Part shown: positions 1-6,242 of the stretch, in pieces
Layout: the number at the start of each line of letters is the position of its first letter
Position numbering within the stretch: the first letter of the stretch is position 1
NCBI GenBank assembly: GCA_001872925.1
Contig: MNYD01000039.1
Coordinates: forward strand, 1 to 7,180
Direction of reading: 5' to 3'
Length of the DNA stretch: 7,180 nt
DNA from: Dehalococcoidia bacterium CG2_30_46_19
GTDB lineage: Bacteria > Chloroflexota > Dehalococcoidia > GIF9 > AB-539-J10
Notes under the pieces: generated by a model
Told to the model about the DNA's origin: nothing
Database searches by the model: none
The model's input: the letters and a program-made list of their open reading frames with translations, nothing else
Translations under genes and position numbers: made by a program

Positions 1-589
1 AAAATTTAAGCCTGCTTTTGGCTTAGAATGCAAGGCGATAAAGAAAGTAAGAGATGAGATGGGACTTTCTAATGTCAAGGTGATGGTGCCTTTTTGTAGA
101 ACGCCAGAAGAGGGGAGGAAAGTGATAAATGCAATGGAGGAATTCGGTCTAAAACAAGAGGGGAATGGATTAGAAGTATATGTTATGTGTGAAATACCAT
201 CAAATGTGGTTTTAGCTGAGGAATTTGCAGATGTGTTTGATGGGTTTAGCATAGGGTCGAATGACCTAACGCAATTAACACTTGGTTTGGATAGAGATTC
301 TGAATTTGTTTCCCATATATTTGATGAAAGAGATGAAGCAGTGAAAAGACTTGTTAAGCAAGTCATAGAGGCTGCGCATAAACACGAGCCAAGAAGGAAG
401 ATAGGGATATGTGGTCAAGCCCCTAGCGATTTCCCTGAATTTGCTGAGTTCTTGGTCGAGTGTGGGATAGATTCGATGTCTTTGAACCCGGATGTGGTGC
501 TGAAAACGAGGTTGGATGTAGCAGAAGTGGAGAAGAGAATAAAGGCTCGGGAGGCAAAAAGAGCATCTGCGGAGCATGATGTGCAATGA
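1..589 (+). CDS. ppsA: Phosphoenolpyruvate synthase, C-terminal part (5' end outside window)
   Basis: PEP synthase (pyruvate, water dikinase) makes PEP from pyruvate and ATP in the cytosol, releasing AMP and phosphate, and so supports gluconeogenesis. Only the last 195 residues are present; the reading frame is open from base 2 to the left edge, so the ATG at 59 is internal. The visible part is the end of the PEP/pyruvate-binding TIM-barrel domain. It shows the AFGLECKAIKKVRDEMGL segment, MVPFCRT, the metal-ligand segment CEIPSN (Glu at visible residue 64), the PEP-utilizing enzyme signature FSIGSNDLTQ (Asp at 88) followed by GLDRD, and GICGQAPSD with the expected catalytic Cys at 137. SMSLNPDVV follows, then a charged tail (EKRIKAREAKRAS). 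The motifs favour PEP synthase over pyruvate phosphate dikinase or PTS enzyme I, particularly IGSNDLTQLTLGLDRD. The stop codon lies inside the start of the dGTPase-like gene, indicating co-transcription. Confidence 0.93.
   Translation, partial: KFKPAFGLECKAIKKVRDEMGLSNVKVMVPFCRTPEEGRKVINAMEEFGLKQEGNGLEVYVMCEIPSNVVLAEEFADVFDGFSIGSNDLTQLTLGLDRDSEFVSHIFDERDEAVKRLVKQVIEAAHKHEPRRKIGICGQAPSDFPEFAEFLVECGIDSMSLNPDVVLKTRLDVAEVEKRIKAREAKRASAEHDVQ
571..574 (+). promoter_or_regulatory. Weak ribosome binding site for the dgt-like gene
   Basis: GGAG lies inside the last codons of ppsA, 1 nt before the ATG at 576 and 4 nt before the in-frame ATG at 579. The second ATG therefore has the better, though still short, spacing. 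Since the site is poor, translation may depend on ribosomes finishing ppsA 10-15 nt further on. Confidence 0.4.
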
Positions 590-1616
590 GCTTCATATAC
601 GGGAGCAAGCAGAGCGAAAAGAAGAGGCTCTTTCACATTATGCTGCTAAAAGTAAATCTAGTCGCGGCAGAATAAGCTGGGAGGAACCATGTCCGATAAG
701 GACTTGCTTTCAACGTGATCGCGACCGCATCATTCATTCTAAAGCCTTTCGGCGGCTTAAGCATAAGACACAAGTATTTATCGCTCCCCTAGGGGACCAC
801 TATGTAACCAGGCTTACTCACACTCTGGAAGTTTCTCAAATTGCTAGGACTATATCACGGGCTTTGAATTTAAACGAAGATTTAACCGAAGCCATCGCCT
901 TGGGACATGATTTGGGACATACCCCTTTTGGTCATATAGGTGAGCAGATTTTAAATGAGCTATGCCCTGAGGGTTTCAAACACAATGAACAAAGCCTGCG
1001 AGTGGTTGATTTGCTGGAGAATGATGGACATGGGCTCAATCTTTGTTGGGAGGTAAGAGATGGCATTCTTAATCATTCTAAAGGTCAGGTCGATATCTTG
1101 GGGGAAGGATGGGCAGATATTGGCACTATGGAGGGACAAGTATGTAAGATAGCTGATGTGGTAGCTTATATTAACCATGACGTTGATGATGCTATAAGGG
1201 CTGGCTTTATTACCCAAAACGATTTACCTAATTCAGTGATAGCTACTTTAGGCTCGACACGCTCGCAGCGAATCAACGCCTTGGTTTGTGATATTATAAG
1301 CTATTCCTGGGCGGTTAGCGGGGAGAATAGAGGTGGTGAACCAAGTATAGGCATGAATCCGAGTATGCTTCAGGCTAGCAATGAGTTGCGGCAATTCTTA
1401 TTTGATAAGGTATATCGCCCTAGTTTAGAAAGCGAAGATGCTAAGAAAGCTAGGAAAGTAATGCAACTATTATATTCTTATTTTTTGAAACACGAGGATA
1501 AACTGCCTTACGAATTTGCCTTATTAAGTGATAACAAAGAACGGAAAGTCGCTGATTATATTGCCGGGATGACTGACCAATATGCATCACGCCTAGCTGA
1601 GGAAATATCCCAATGA
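576..1616 (+). CDS. dgt: dGTPase-like HD-domain deoxynucleotide triphosphohydrolase
   Basis: The gene encodes 346 residues of the dGTP triphosphohydrolase family, which cleaves dNTPs to the deoxynucleoside and tripolyphosphate and adjusts dNTP pools in the cytosol. The N-terminal family block is clear: YAAKS (22-26), SRGR (29-32), CPIRTCFQRDRDRIIHS (39-55) and KAFRRLKHKTQVF (56-68). The HD metal site is complete, with His82 in RLTHTLEV, the His111-Asp112 pair in ALGHDLGHTPFGH, and a later Asp194 in KIADVVAYINHD. The length fits the shorter dGTPase-like subfamily rather than the roughly 500-residue E. coli Dgt, so substrate preference may be broader than dGTP. The start is ATG 576 or the adjacent ATG 579; either keeps the IREQAERKEE segment typical of the family. 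It overlaps ppsA by 14 nt and its TGA overlaps the dnaG ATG by 4 nt (ATGA). Placement just before the primase fits a role in replication precursor control, which is inference. Confidence 0.9.
   Translation: MMCNELHIREQAERKEEALSHYAAKSKSSRGRISWEEPCPIRTCFQRDRDRIIHSKAFRRLKHKTQVFIAPLGDHYVTRLTHTLEVSQIARTISRALNLNEDLTEAIALGHDLGHTPFGHIGEQILNELCPEGFKHNEQSLRVVDLLENDGHGLNLCWEVRDGILNHSKGQVDILGEGWADIGTMEGQVCKIADVVAYINHDVDDAIRAGFITQNDLPNSVIATLGSTRSQRINALVCDIISYSWAVSGENRGGEPSIGMNPSMLQASNELRQFLFDKVYRPSLESEDAKKARKVMQLLYSYFLKHEDKLPYEFALLSDNKERKVADYIAGMTDQYASRLAEEISQ
1598..1603 (+). promoter_or_regulatory. Ribosome binding site for dnaG
   Basis: TGAGGA stands 9 nt before the ATG at 1613, inside the last codons of the dgt-like gene. 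This normal spacing supports the ATGA overlap start for dnaG. Confidence 0.6.
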
Positions 1617-3463
1617 GCGTGATCAACGATGTAAAACAAAGGGTAGACATTGTAGAGGTAGTGGCCGATTACGTGCCTTTGCAGAAAGCAGGGCGTAATT
1701 TTAAAGCATTATGTCCATTTCACAGTGAAAAAAACCCTTCCTTCTTCGTTTTCCCGGACCAACAGACCTGGCATTGTTTTGGTGCTTGTAATACAGGGGG
1801 CGATGTTTTCTCATTTATTATGAAAAAGGAGGGGATTGACTTTGGTCAGGCTCTTCATCTTCTAGCTCAAAGGGCTGGCATAGTTTTAAGGGAAGCTACA
1901 GAAACAGAGAAAGCCAAAGATGAGGAAACAAAGAGATTATTTGAGATTAATGAGCGTGCAAGCGAATATTATCATCACCTGTTACTAGATACCGCGGTAG
2001 GTAAGAAGGCCAGGAGTTATCTTGATAGCAGGAAAATCACTCTGGAGACTATTAAGAAATTCCGACTTGGTTTTAGCCCCGATGATTGGGAGGCAATTAA
2101 AAAAATTTTGATTAATAAAGGTTATGAACAAAAAGACCTATTTGATGTTGGTTTGATAATAGAGAAAGAAGATGGGGGTAGCTATGATAGGTTTCGCGAG
2201 CGGTTGATGTTTCCCATATGGGATATTAAGGGTCGCATTATTGGTTTCGGCGCCAGAGCACTGGATGACTCGCAACCTAAATACATCAACTCACCGCAGA
2301 CAGTGATTTTTGATAAAGGGAGCAACTTTTATGGAATTGATAAAGCTAAGGACATTATCAGAAAGGAAAATTTAGCCATAATTGTGGAAGGCTATATGGA
2401 TGTCCTCGCGGCTCATCAAAATGGTTGGCAGAATGTGGTTGCCTCAATGGGGATTTCTTTAACTGAAAGGCAAGTGAATATTCTCAAAAGGTTAACCAAG
2501 AATATAACTTTAGCCCTTGACGCCGACATAGCTGGTGAGGAAGCTACCTTACGGAGTGGGGAGATATTAGCTCGTTCTCTGGATAGAAAAGCGATTCCGG
2601 TGCCGTTATGGACTGGATTGGTTAGATGTGAGGGTATTCTTGATGCTGAAATAAAGGTCATTCCTTTGCCTTCAGGTAAAGACCCTGATGAAGTAATAAT
2701 TGAAACCCCGAAGCTTTGGCAAAGTATGGTAACTCAAGCTTTGCCCATATTGGAATTTGCTCTTGAAGTGGTGATAAACAAAGGCGATTTCAATAAAGCT
2801 GAAGACAAATCGTTGGCAATACAGAAGTTATTACCTTTGCTTTATGAAGTAAAGGACCCTATAAGGCAAGCTCAATATGTGCAGAAGATGGCGCATCTGT
2901 TGAAATTGGATGAATCCACCTTGATGGCAGTATTAAGGAAGATGCGTGCCACTAAAGGCAAGCAGTTGATTGAAGTAAATCACTCGCGTCTTTTCCGTCG
3001 ACTCGCATCAAGTCCGATTGAGGAAATTTGTTTAGCATTATTGTTTCAATATCCTGAATATCGTGATGTAGTTCAGGAATTAGAGCCGGAGTTTTTTGTA
3101 TACACTGAGAATCGCGAGCTATTTAGTAAATGGCAACAGTCTCAAAGCATTTCTGAGCTCAAAGAGAAACTTGACACGAACCTATTAGAACATTTAAACT
3201 ATTTATTGAATAAAATTTTTCCGCCTGAGGCTCAAAAAGCTGATAGACGGCGTGAACTGACTGATTGTGTTCTCCGGTTGCAAGAGAGGCATTGCAGAAG
3301 TCTAGAAGCTAAGAAGGAAGCAATACTTAATCTTGAGAGGGAGACAGAAGGGATTGATGCAGAGCTTGCCAAATTGGAAGAGCAAGGAATAGCTTCCAGT
3401 CAAAGAATCAGAGAAATTTTCATCAAACAGTCGAGAGCAGGAAAAACAGGGGGAGTTAATTGA
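1613..3463 (+). CDS. dnaG: DNA primase DnaG
   Basis: The product (616 residues, a normal length) is the replicative primase, which synthesises RNA primers at the fork in contact with the DnaB helicase. The N-terminal zinc-binding domain (about 1-100) has CPFHSEKNPSFFV with Cys34 and His37, then HCFGACNTGGDVFSF with Cys55 and Cys59. The last pair is C-X3-C, where E. coli and Bacillus primases have C-X2-C. The catalytic core carries RFRERLMFPIWD (from 193) and the TOPRIM elements: Glu259 in VEGYMDVLAAH, and Asp303 and Asp305 in ALDADIAGEEA. LPSGKDPDEVI follows. The C-terminal part (about 430-616) is less conserved, helical and charged, as expected for the helicase-binding domain, and ends in a predicted coiled-coil-like stretch (ERETEGIDAELAKLEEQG). 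The start is the ATG overlapping the dgt-like stop, with a good ribosome binding site. Its own TGA overlaps the rpoD ATG by one base. Confidence 0.97.
   Translation: MSVINDVKQRVDIVEVVADYVPLQKAGRNFKALCPFHSEKNPSFFVFPDQQTWHCFGACNTGGDVFSFIMKKEGIDFGQALHLLAQRAGIVLREATETEKAKDEETKRLFEINERASEYYHHLLLDTAVGKKARSYLDSRKITLETIKKFRLGFSPDDWEAIKKILINKGYEQKDLFDVGLIIEKEDGGSYDRFRERLMFPIWDIKGRIIGFGARALDDSQPKYINSPQTVIFDKGSNFYGIDKAKDIIRKENLAIIVEGYMDVLAAHQNGWQNVVASMGISLTERQVNILKRLTKNITLALDADIAGEEATLRSGEILARSLDRKAIPVPLWTGLVRCEGILDAEIKVIPLPSGKDPDEVIIETPKLWQSMVTQALPILEFALEVVINKGDFNKAEDKSLAIQKLLPLLYEVKDPIRQAQYVQKMAHLLKLDESTLMAVLRKMRATKGKQLIEVNHSRLFRRLASSPIEEICLALLFQYPEYRDVVQELEPEFFVYTENRELFSKWQQSQSISELKEKLDTNLLEHLNYLLNKIFPPEAQKADRRRELTDCVLRLQERHCRSLEAKKEAILNLERETEGIDAELAKLEEQGIASSQRIREIFIKQSRAGKTGGVN
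3171..3200 (+). promoter_or_regulatory. Candidate internal sigma70-type promoter within dnaG, ahead of rpoD
   Basis: A perfect -35 consensus TTGACA (3171-3176) is followed, after 18 bp, by TAAACT (3195-3200), which matches the -10 consensus TATAAT at four of six positions. The sequence between and after is AT-rich. It sits about 260 bp before the rpoD ATG, and in E. coli rpoD is also served by a promoter within dnaG. It lies in coding sequence, so a chance match is possible. Confidence 0.3.
3449..3455 (+). promoter_or_regulatory. Ribosome binding site that decides the rpoD start
   Basis: GGGGGAG lies 7 nt before the ATG at 3463 and only 4 nt before the in-frame TTG at 3460. The spacing and codon choice favour ATG 3463, giving a TGATG overlap with the dnaG stop. 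Confidence 0.65.
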
Positions 3464-4890
3464 TGGATTCGGTGAAGGACGAAATGACTGATGAGGATGA
3501 GGGAGTTGAAGAGGAGACACCTGTTGCTGAGGAGGAAGCTGAGGAGGAAGCTGTTGCAGTAATCCCTGAAGAGGTTAAACCAGAACCAGAGATAGGTTTA
3601 GAAGAACATGAAATAATTGATGATTCAACTCGGATGTATCTTCATGAAATCGGCAGGGTAAAGCTACTAAAGGCTGCTGAGGAAAAAAAGCTAGCAAGCT
3701 TGATAGAGCAAGGTAGGTATTTAGTTAAATTTGAGGATACTTATTTTAACAAACATGGACGGTATCCCTCGGAGGTTGATACGGTACTTTACTTGCTCTC
3801 TCGGTTATTCCGAGCTTACCCCATTGTCAAGGTCGTTGGAAAGCATGTAGGCCTTGATTATTCAGGCAGCGTGATAAAAACGATAACCAACCCTAAATTC
3901 CGTGTTGCCATTGATGATGAAATTGACGCGGAGTTAGCTGAGGCAGTTGCTCAAGAGACAGGTAAGAGAGCTTCAGCAGTAGAAAACATAGTGGAGCTTT
4001 CCTTAAGCAGTTCTCTTTTGCCACCACAATCGCTGTCTGTCATCGGGAAGAAGGCTACTCTTAGAGGGATAAAAGCTTTGCTGTCCGATAAGAAGTTTAT
4101 CTCCCGTCTAAAGCCTTATGCTGGTCAGTTCGGAGCTTATTTTGACCGGGTGAGGAAAGAAGCTGAGCGGGCGGAGAAGCACCTTACTGAAGCTAATCTG
4201 AGATTGGTGGTCAGCATTGCCAAGAAATATATTGGACACGGTATGTCCTTTCTTGACCTCATTCAGGAAGGGAACATTGGCCTTATGCGGGCTGTAGATA
4301 AGTTCCAATATAGAAAAGGTTACAAGTTTAGCACTTATGCTACTTGGTGGATCAGGCAAGGAATAACTAGAGCTATAGCTGACCAATCCCGCACCATCCG
4401 CATTCCAGTACACATGGTAGAGACAATAAATAAGCTGTTGCGAACGACTCGGCAGCTAACGCAAGAATACGGGCATGAACCAAGCCACGAAGAAATTGCT
4501 AGTTCTCTAAATTTAACCCCTGAGAGAGTAGAAGAAATTATGGATTTGTTTCGTCATGAGCCTGTATCTTTGGAGACACCGGTAGGCGAGGATGAAGATA
4601 GTCGGCTTGGCGATTTTGTTGAAGACCGAGCTAGCCCAGCACCAACTGAGGTAGCCTCACAACAGCTACTGAAAGAGCAAATAGAGAAAGTACTTGATGA
4701 ACTCAGTGAACGCGAGAAAAGGGTAATACAGCTCAGGTTTGGGCTTAAAGATGGGCATCCTCGAACATTGGAGGAGGTGGGCAAAGAGTTTAGTGTAACT
4801 CGGGAGAGAATTCGCCAAATCGAAGCTAAAGCTTTGCGCAAGCTACGCCATCCCCAATATAGCAGAAAGCTTAGAGATTATCTGGAATGA
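3463..4890 (+). CDS. rpoD: Principal RNA polymerase sigma factor (sigma70/SigA)
   Basis: The 475-residue product is the housekeeping sigma factor that directs RNA polymerase to -35/-10 promoters. Residues 1-50 are strongly acidic (runs of Glu), with no recognisable full region 1.1. Region 1.2 is about 53-83 (DDSTRMYLHEIGRVKLL). Residues about 84-235 form a long non-conserved insertion. Region 2 follows (about 240-310) with LTEANLRLVVSIAKKY, FLDLIQEGNIGLMRAV, and the melting and -10 recognition helix YKFSTYATWWIRQGITRAI. IRIPVHM opens region 3 (about 313-372). Region 4 includes SEREKRVIQLRFGL and the -35 helix-turn-helix TLEEVGKEFSVTRERIRQIE (435-454). The complete set of group 1 motifs identifies the primary sigma rather than an alternative one. 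The ATG start is preferred over TTG 3460 because of the ribosome binding site spacing. The gene is last in the plus-strand operon, and its TGA ends 2 bp from the oppositely oriented ffh stop. Confidence 0.96.
   Translation: MDSVKDEMTDEDEGVEEETPVAEEEAEEEAVAVIPEEVKPEPEIGLEEHEIIDDSTRMYLHEIGRVKLLKAAEEKKLASLIEQGRYLVKFEDTYFNKHGRYPSEVDTVLYLLSRLFRAYPIVKVVGKHVGLDYSGSVIKTITNPKFRVAIDDEIDAELAEAVAQETGKRASAVENIVELSLSSSLLPPQSLSVIGKKATLRGIKALLSDKKFISRLKPYAGQFGAYFDRVRKEAERAEKHLTEANLRLVVSIAKKYIGHGMSFLDLIQEGNIGLMRAVDKFQYRKGYKFSTYATWWIRQGITRAIADQSRTIRIPVHMVETINKLLRTTRQLTQEYGHEPSHEEIASSLNLTPERVEEIMDLFRHEPVSLETPVGEDEDSRLGDFVEDRASPAPTEVASQQLLKEQIEKVLDELSEREKRVIQLRFGLKDGHPRTLEEVGKEFSVTRERIRQIEAKALRKLRHPQYSRKLRDYLE
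3526..3549 (+). repeat. Two tandem copies of a 12-bp unit in the acidic head of rpoD
   Basis: GCTGAGGAGGAA occurs twice back to back, in frame, and encodes Ala-Glu-Glu-Glu twice. It looks like slippage-type expansion in a low-complexity acidic segment and keeps the frame. Confidence 0.75.
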
Positions 4891-4892
4891 GC

Positions 4893-6233
4893 TTATTTGA
4901 AGGGGATACCAAACATACTGGTCATATTCTTGGATGGTCTTCCCCGCATTAGCGTTTTGGTCAGTTTTTGCATCTGGTAGAATTGGTTAAGCATCTGGTT
5001 AATGTCTTGAGGCGTGGTGCCACTTCCCTGAGCGATTCGACGTCTCCGACTACCGTTGATGATGCGTGGATTGTGCCGTTCCTCGGTAGTCATGGAGAGA
5101 ATAATCGCCTCTATCTTTGTTAAGCGTTTTTCTCCTTCATCCTCGGGCATATAAGAAGCTAATTTGGAAATGCCCGGCAACATCTCAATTAAGCTTGTTA
5201 AAGGTCCTATCTTGTGGATTTGGTGCAACTGCTCAAGAAGGTCGTTAAGGTCAAAGCTAGTGGTGCGCATTTTTCTTTCCAGTTCCCTGGCTTGTTGCTG
5301 GCTATAGGTTCTTTCAGCGTGCTCAATGAGGCTGAGTATATCTCCCATGCCCAATACACGGGAGGCAAAACGGTCAGGATAAAAAGGCTCGAGGGCGGTT
5401 ATTTTCTCCCCAGTGCCGAGAAATTTTATGGGCACCCCGGTGACAAACCTGATGGAGAGAGCTGCCCCACCTCTGGCATCACCATCCAACTTTGTTAAGA
5501 TAAGCCCGGTAAGCCCGATTCGGCGATGGAATTCCTGGGCTACTTTTACCGCCTCTTGCCCAGTCATGGCATCTACAGTAAGTAATACTTCTAATGGCTG
5601 TAGTTTGGATTTAATGTCAGCTAATTCTTGCATCATAGCTTCATCGATTTGTAGTCGTCCCTGGGTATCAATAATCACCCAGTTTGTGGCTGTTTGTTTA
5701 GCTTGTTTTAAAGCGTTGCAGCAAATGGTTATTGACAATGCGTTGGCATTTTCACTATACACAGGGATATTTTGTTGTTTGCCTAATAGTTTTATTTGTT
5801 CAATGGCGGCAGGTCGGCGGGTATCACCGGCTACCAGTAGCGGGTGTTGCCCCAAATTTTTGAGGTGGAAGGCTAACTTAGCTGCTGTAGTGGTTTTGCC
5901 AGAGCCTTGTAATCCAACAAGCAAAGCAACTGCTGGGGGATGAGCAATGGGAGCAAGCTTGCTCGGTTCATGTCCCAAGATGGCAATTAGTTCTTCGTAG
6001 ACGATTTTAATAACTTGCTGGGCTGGTGTCAGACTTTGCGACACCTCTGTGCTGACAGCACGCTCTCTTACCCTGGATAGGAGCTCCTTTACTACCTTGA
6101 AATTTACATCGGCTTCCAGAAGGGATAAGCGCACTTCTCGTAAAGCAGTATCGATATCCTTCTCGCTAAGCTTGCCTTTGCCGCCAAGTTCATGAAATAT
6201 TTTGGTTAACTTCTGAGTTAAAACCTCTAACAT
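4893..6233 (-). CDS. ffh: Signal recognition particle GTPase Ffh (SRP54)
   Basis: Ffh is the protein subunit of the SRP. It binds signal sequences and 4.5S RNA through its M domain and pairs with the FtsY receptor GTPase at the membrane. The 446 residues contain the N domain (about 1-90, LREVRLSLLEADVNFKVVK at 31-49), the G domain with P-loop GLQGSGKTT (107-115), the G2-region motif DTRRPAA (137-143), the G3 motif DTQGR (189-193), VDAMTGQEAV (220-229), TKLDGDARGG (247-256) and closing-loop LGTGEK (272-277). The M domain (about 325-430) has the RNA-binding signature INGSRRRRIAQGSG (392-405) and scattered Met residues. The usual motifs are DTYRPAA and DTAGR, so Arg139 and Gln191 are departures. 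The start matches the family N-terminus (MLEVLTQKLTKIF). The only upstream purine run, GGGAAAG at 6247-6253, is about 13 nt away, so coupling to the preceding gene, which ends 9 bp before, is likely. Confidence 0.96.
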   Translation of the reverse strand: MLEVLTQKLTKIFHELGGKGKLSEKDIDTALREVRLSLLEADVNFKVVKELLSRVRERAVSTEVSQSLTPAQQVIKIVYEELIAILGHEPSKLAPIAHPPAVALLVGLQGSGKTTTAAKLAFHLKNLGQHPLLVAGDTRRPAAIEQIKLLGKQQNIPVYSENANALSITICCNALKQAKQTATNWVIIDTQGRLQIDEAMMQELADIKSKLQPLEVLLTVDAMTGQEAVKVAQEFHRRIGLTGLILTKLDGDARGGAALSIRFVTGVPIKFLGTGEKITALEPFYPDRFASRVLGMGDILSLIEHAERTYSQQQARELERKMRTTSFDLNDLLEQLHQIHKIGPLTSLIEMLPGISKLASYMPEDEGEKRLTKIEAIILSMTTEERHNPRIINGSRRRRIAQGSGTTPQDINQMLNQFYQMQKLTKTLMRGRPSKNMTSMFGIPFK

Positions 6234-6242
6234 TGCTTTACA

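Noticed and set aside
785..796. A perfect 12-bp palindrome, TCCCCTAGGGGA, in the dgt-like gene.
   Set aside because: One or two 12-bp palindromes are expected by chance in 7 kb. It lies in conserved coding sequence (APLGDHY) and has no partner sites, so I do not call it an operator.
3460..3462. TTG as an alternative rpoD start.
   Set aside because: It adds one residue only, is a rarer start codon, and sits too close (4 nt) to the ribosome binding site compared with ATG 3463.
4108..4841. Minus-strand open frames opposite the conserved half of rpoD.
   Set aside because: The Ser-rich, low-complexity translations mirror sigma regions 2-4 codons. There is no independent evidence for genes.
5413..5943. 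A 176-codon plus-strand open frame opposite ffh, and a shorter one at 5214-5498.
   Set aside because: They lie fully antisense to well-supported Ffh motifs, and their products have no recognisable domain. They are shadows of the real gene.
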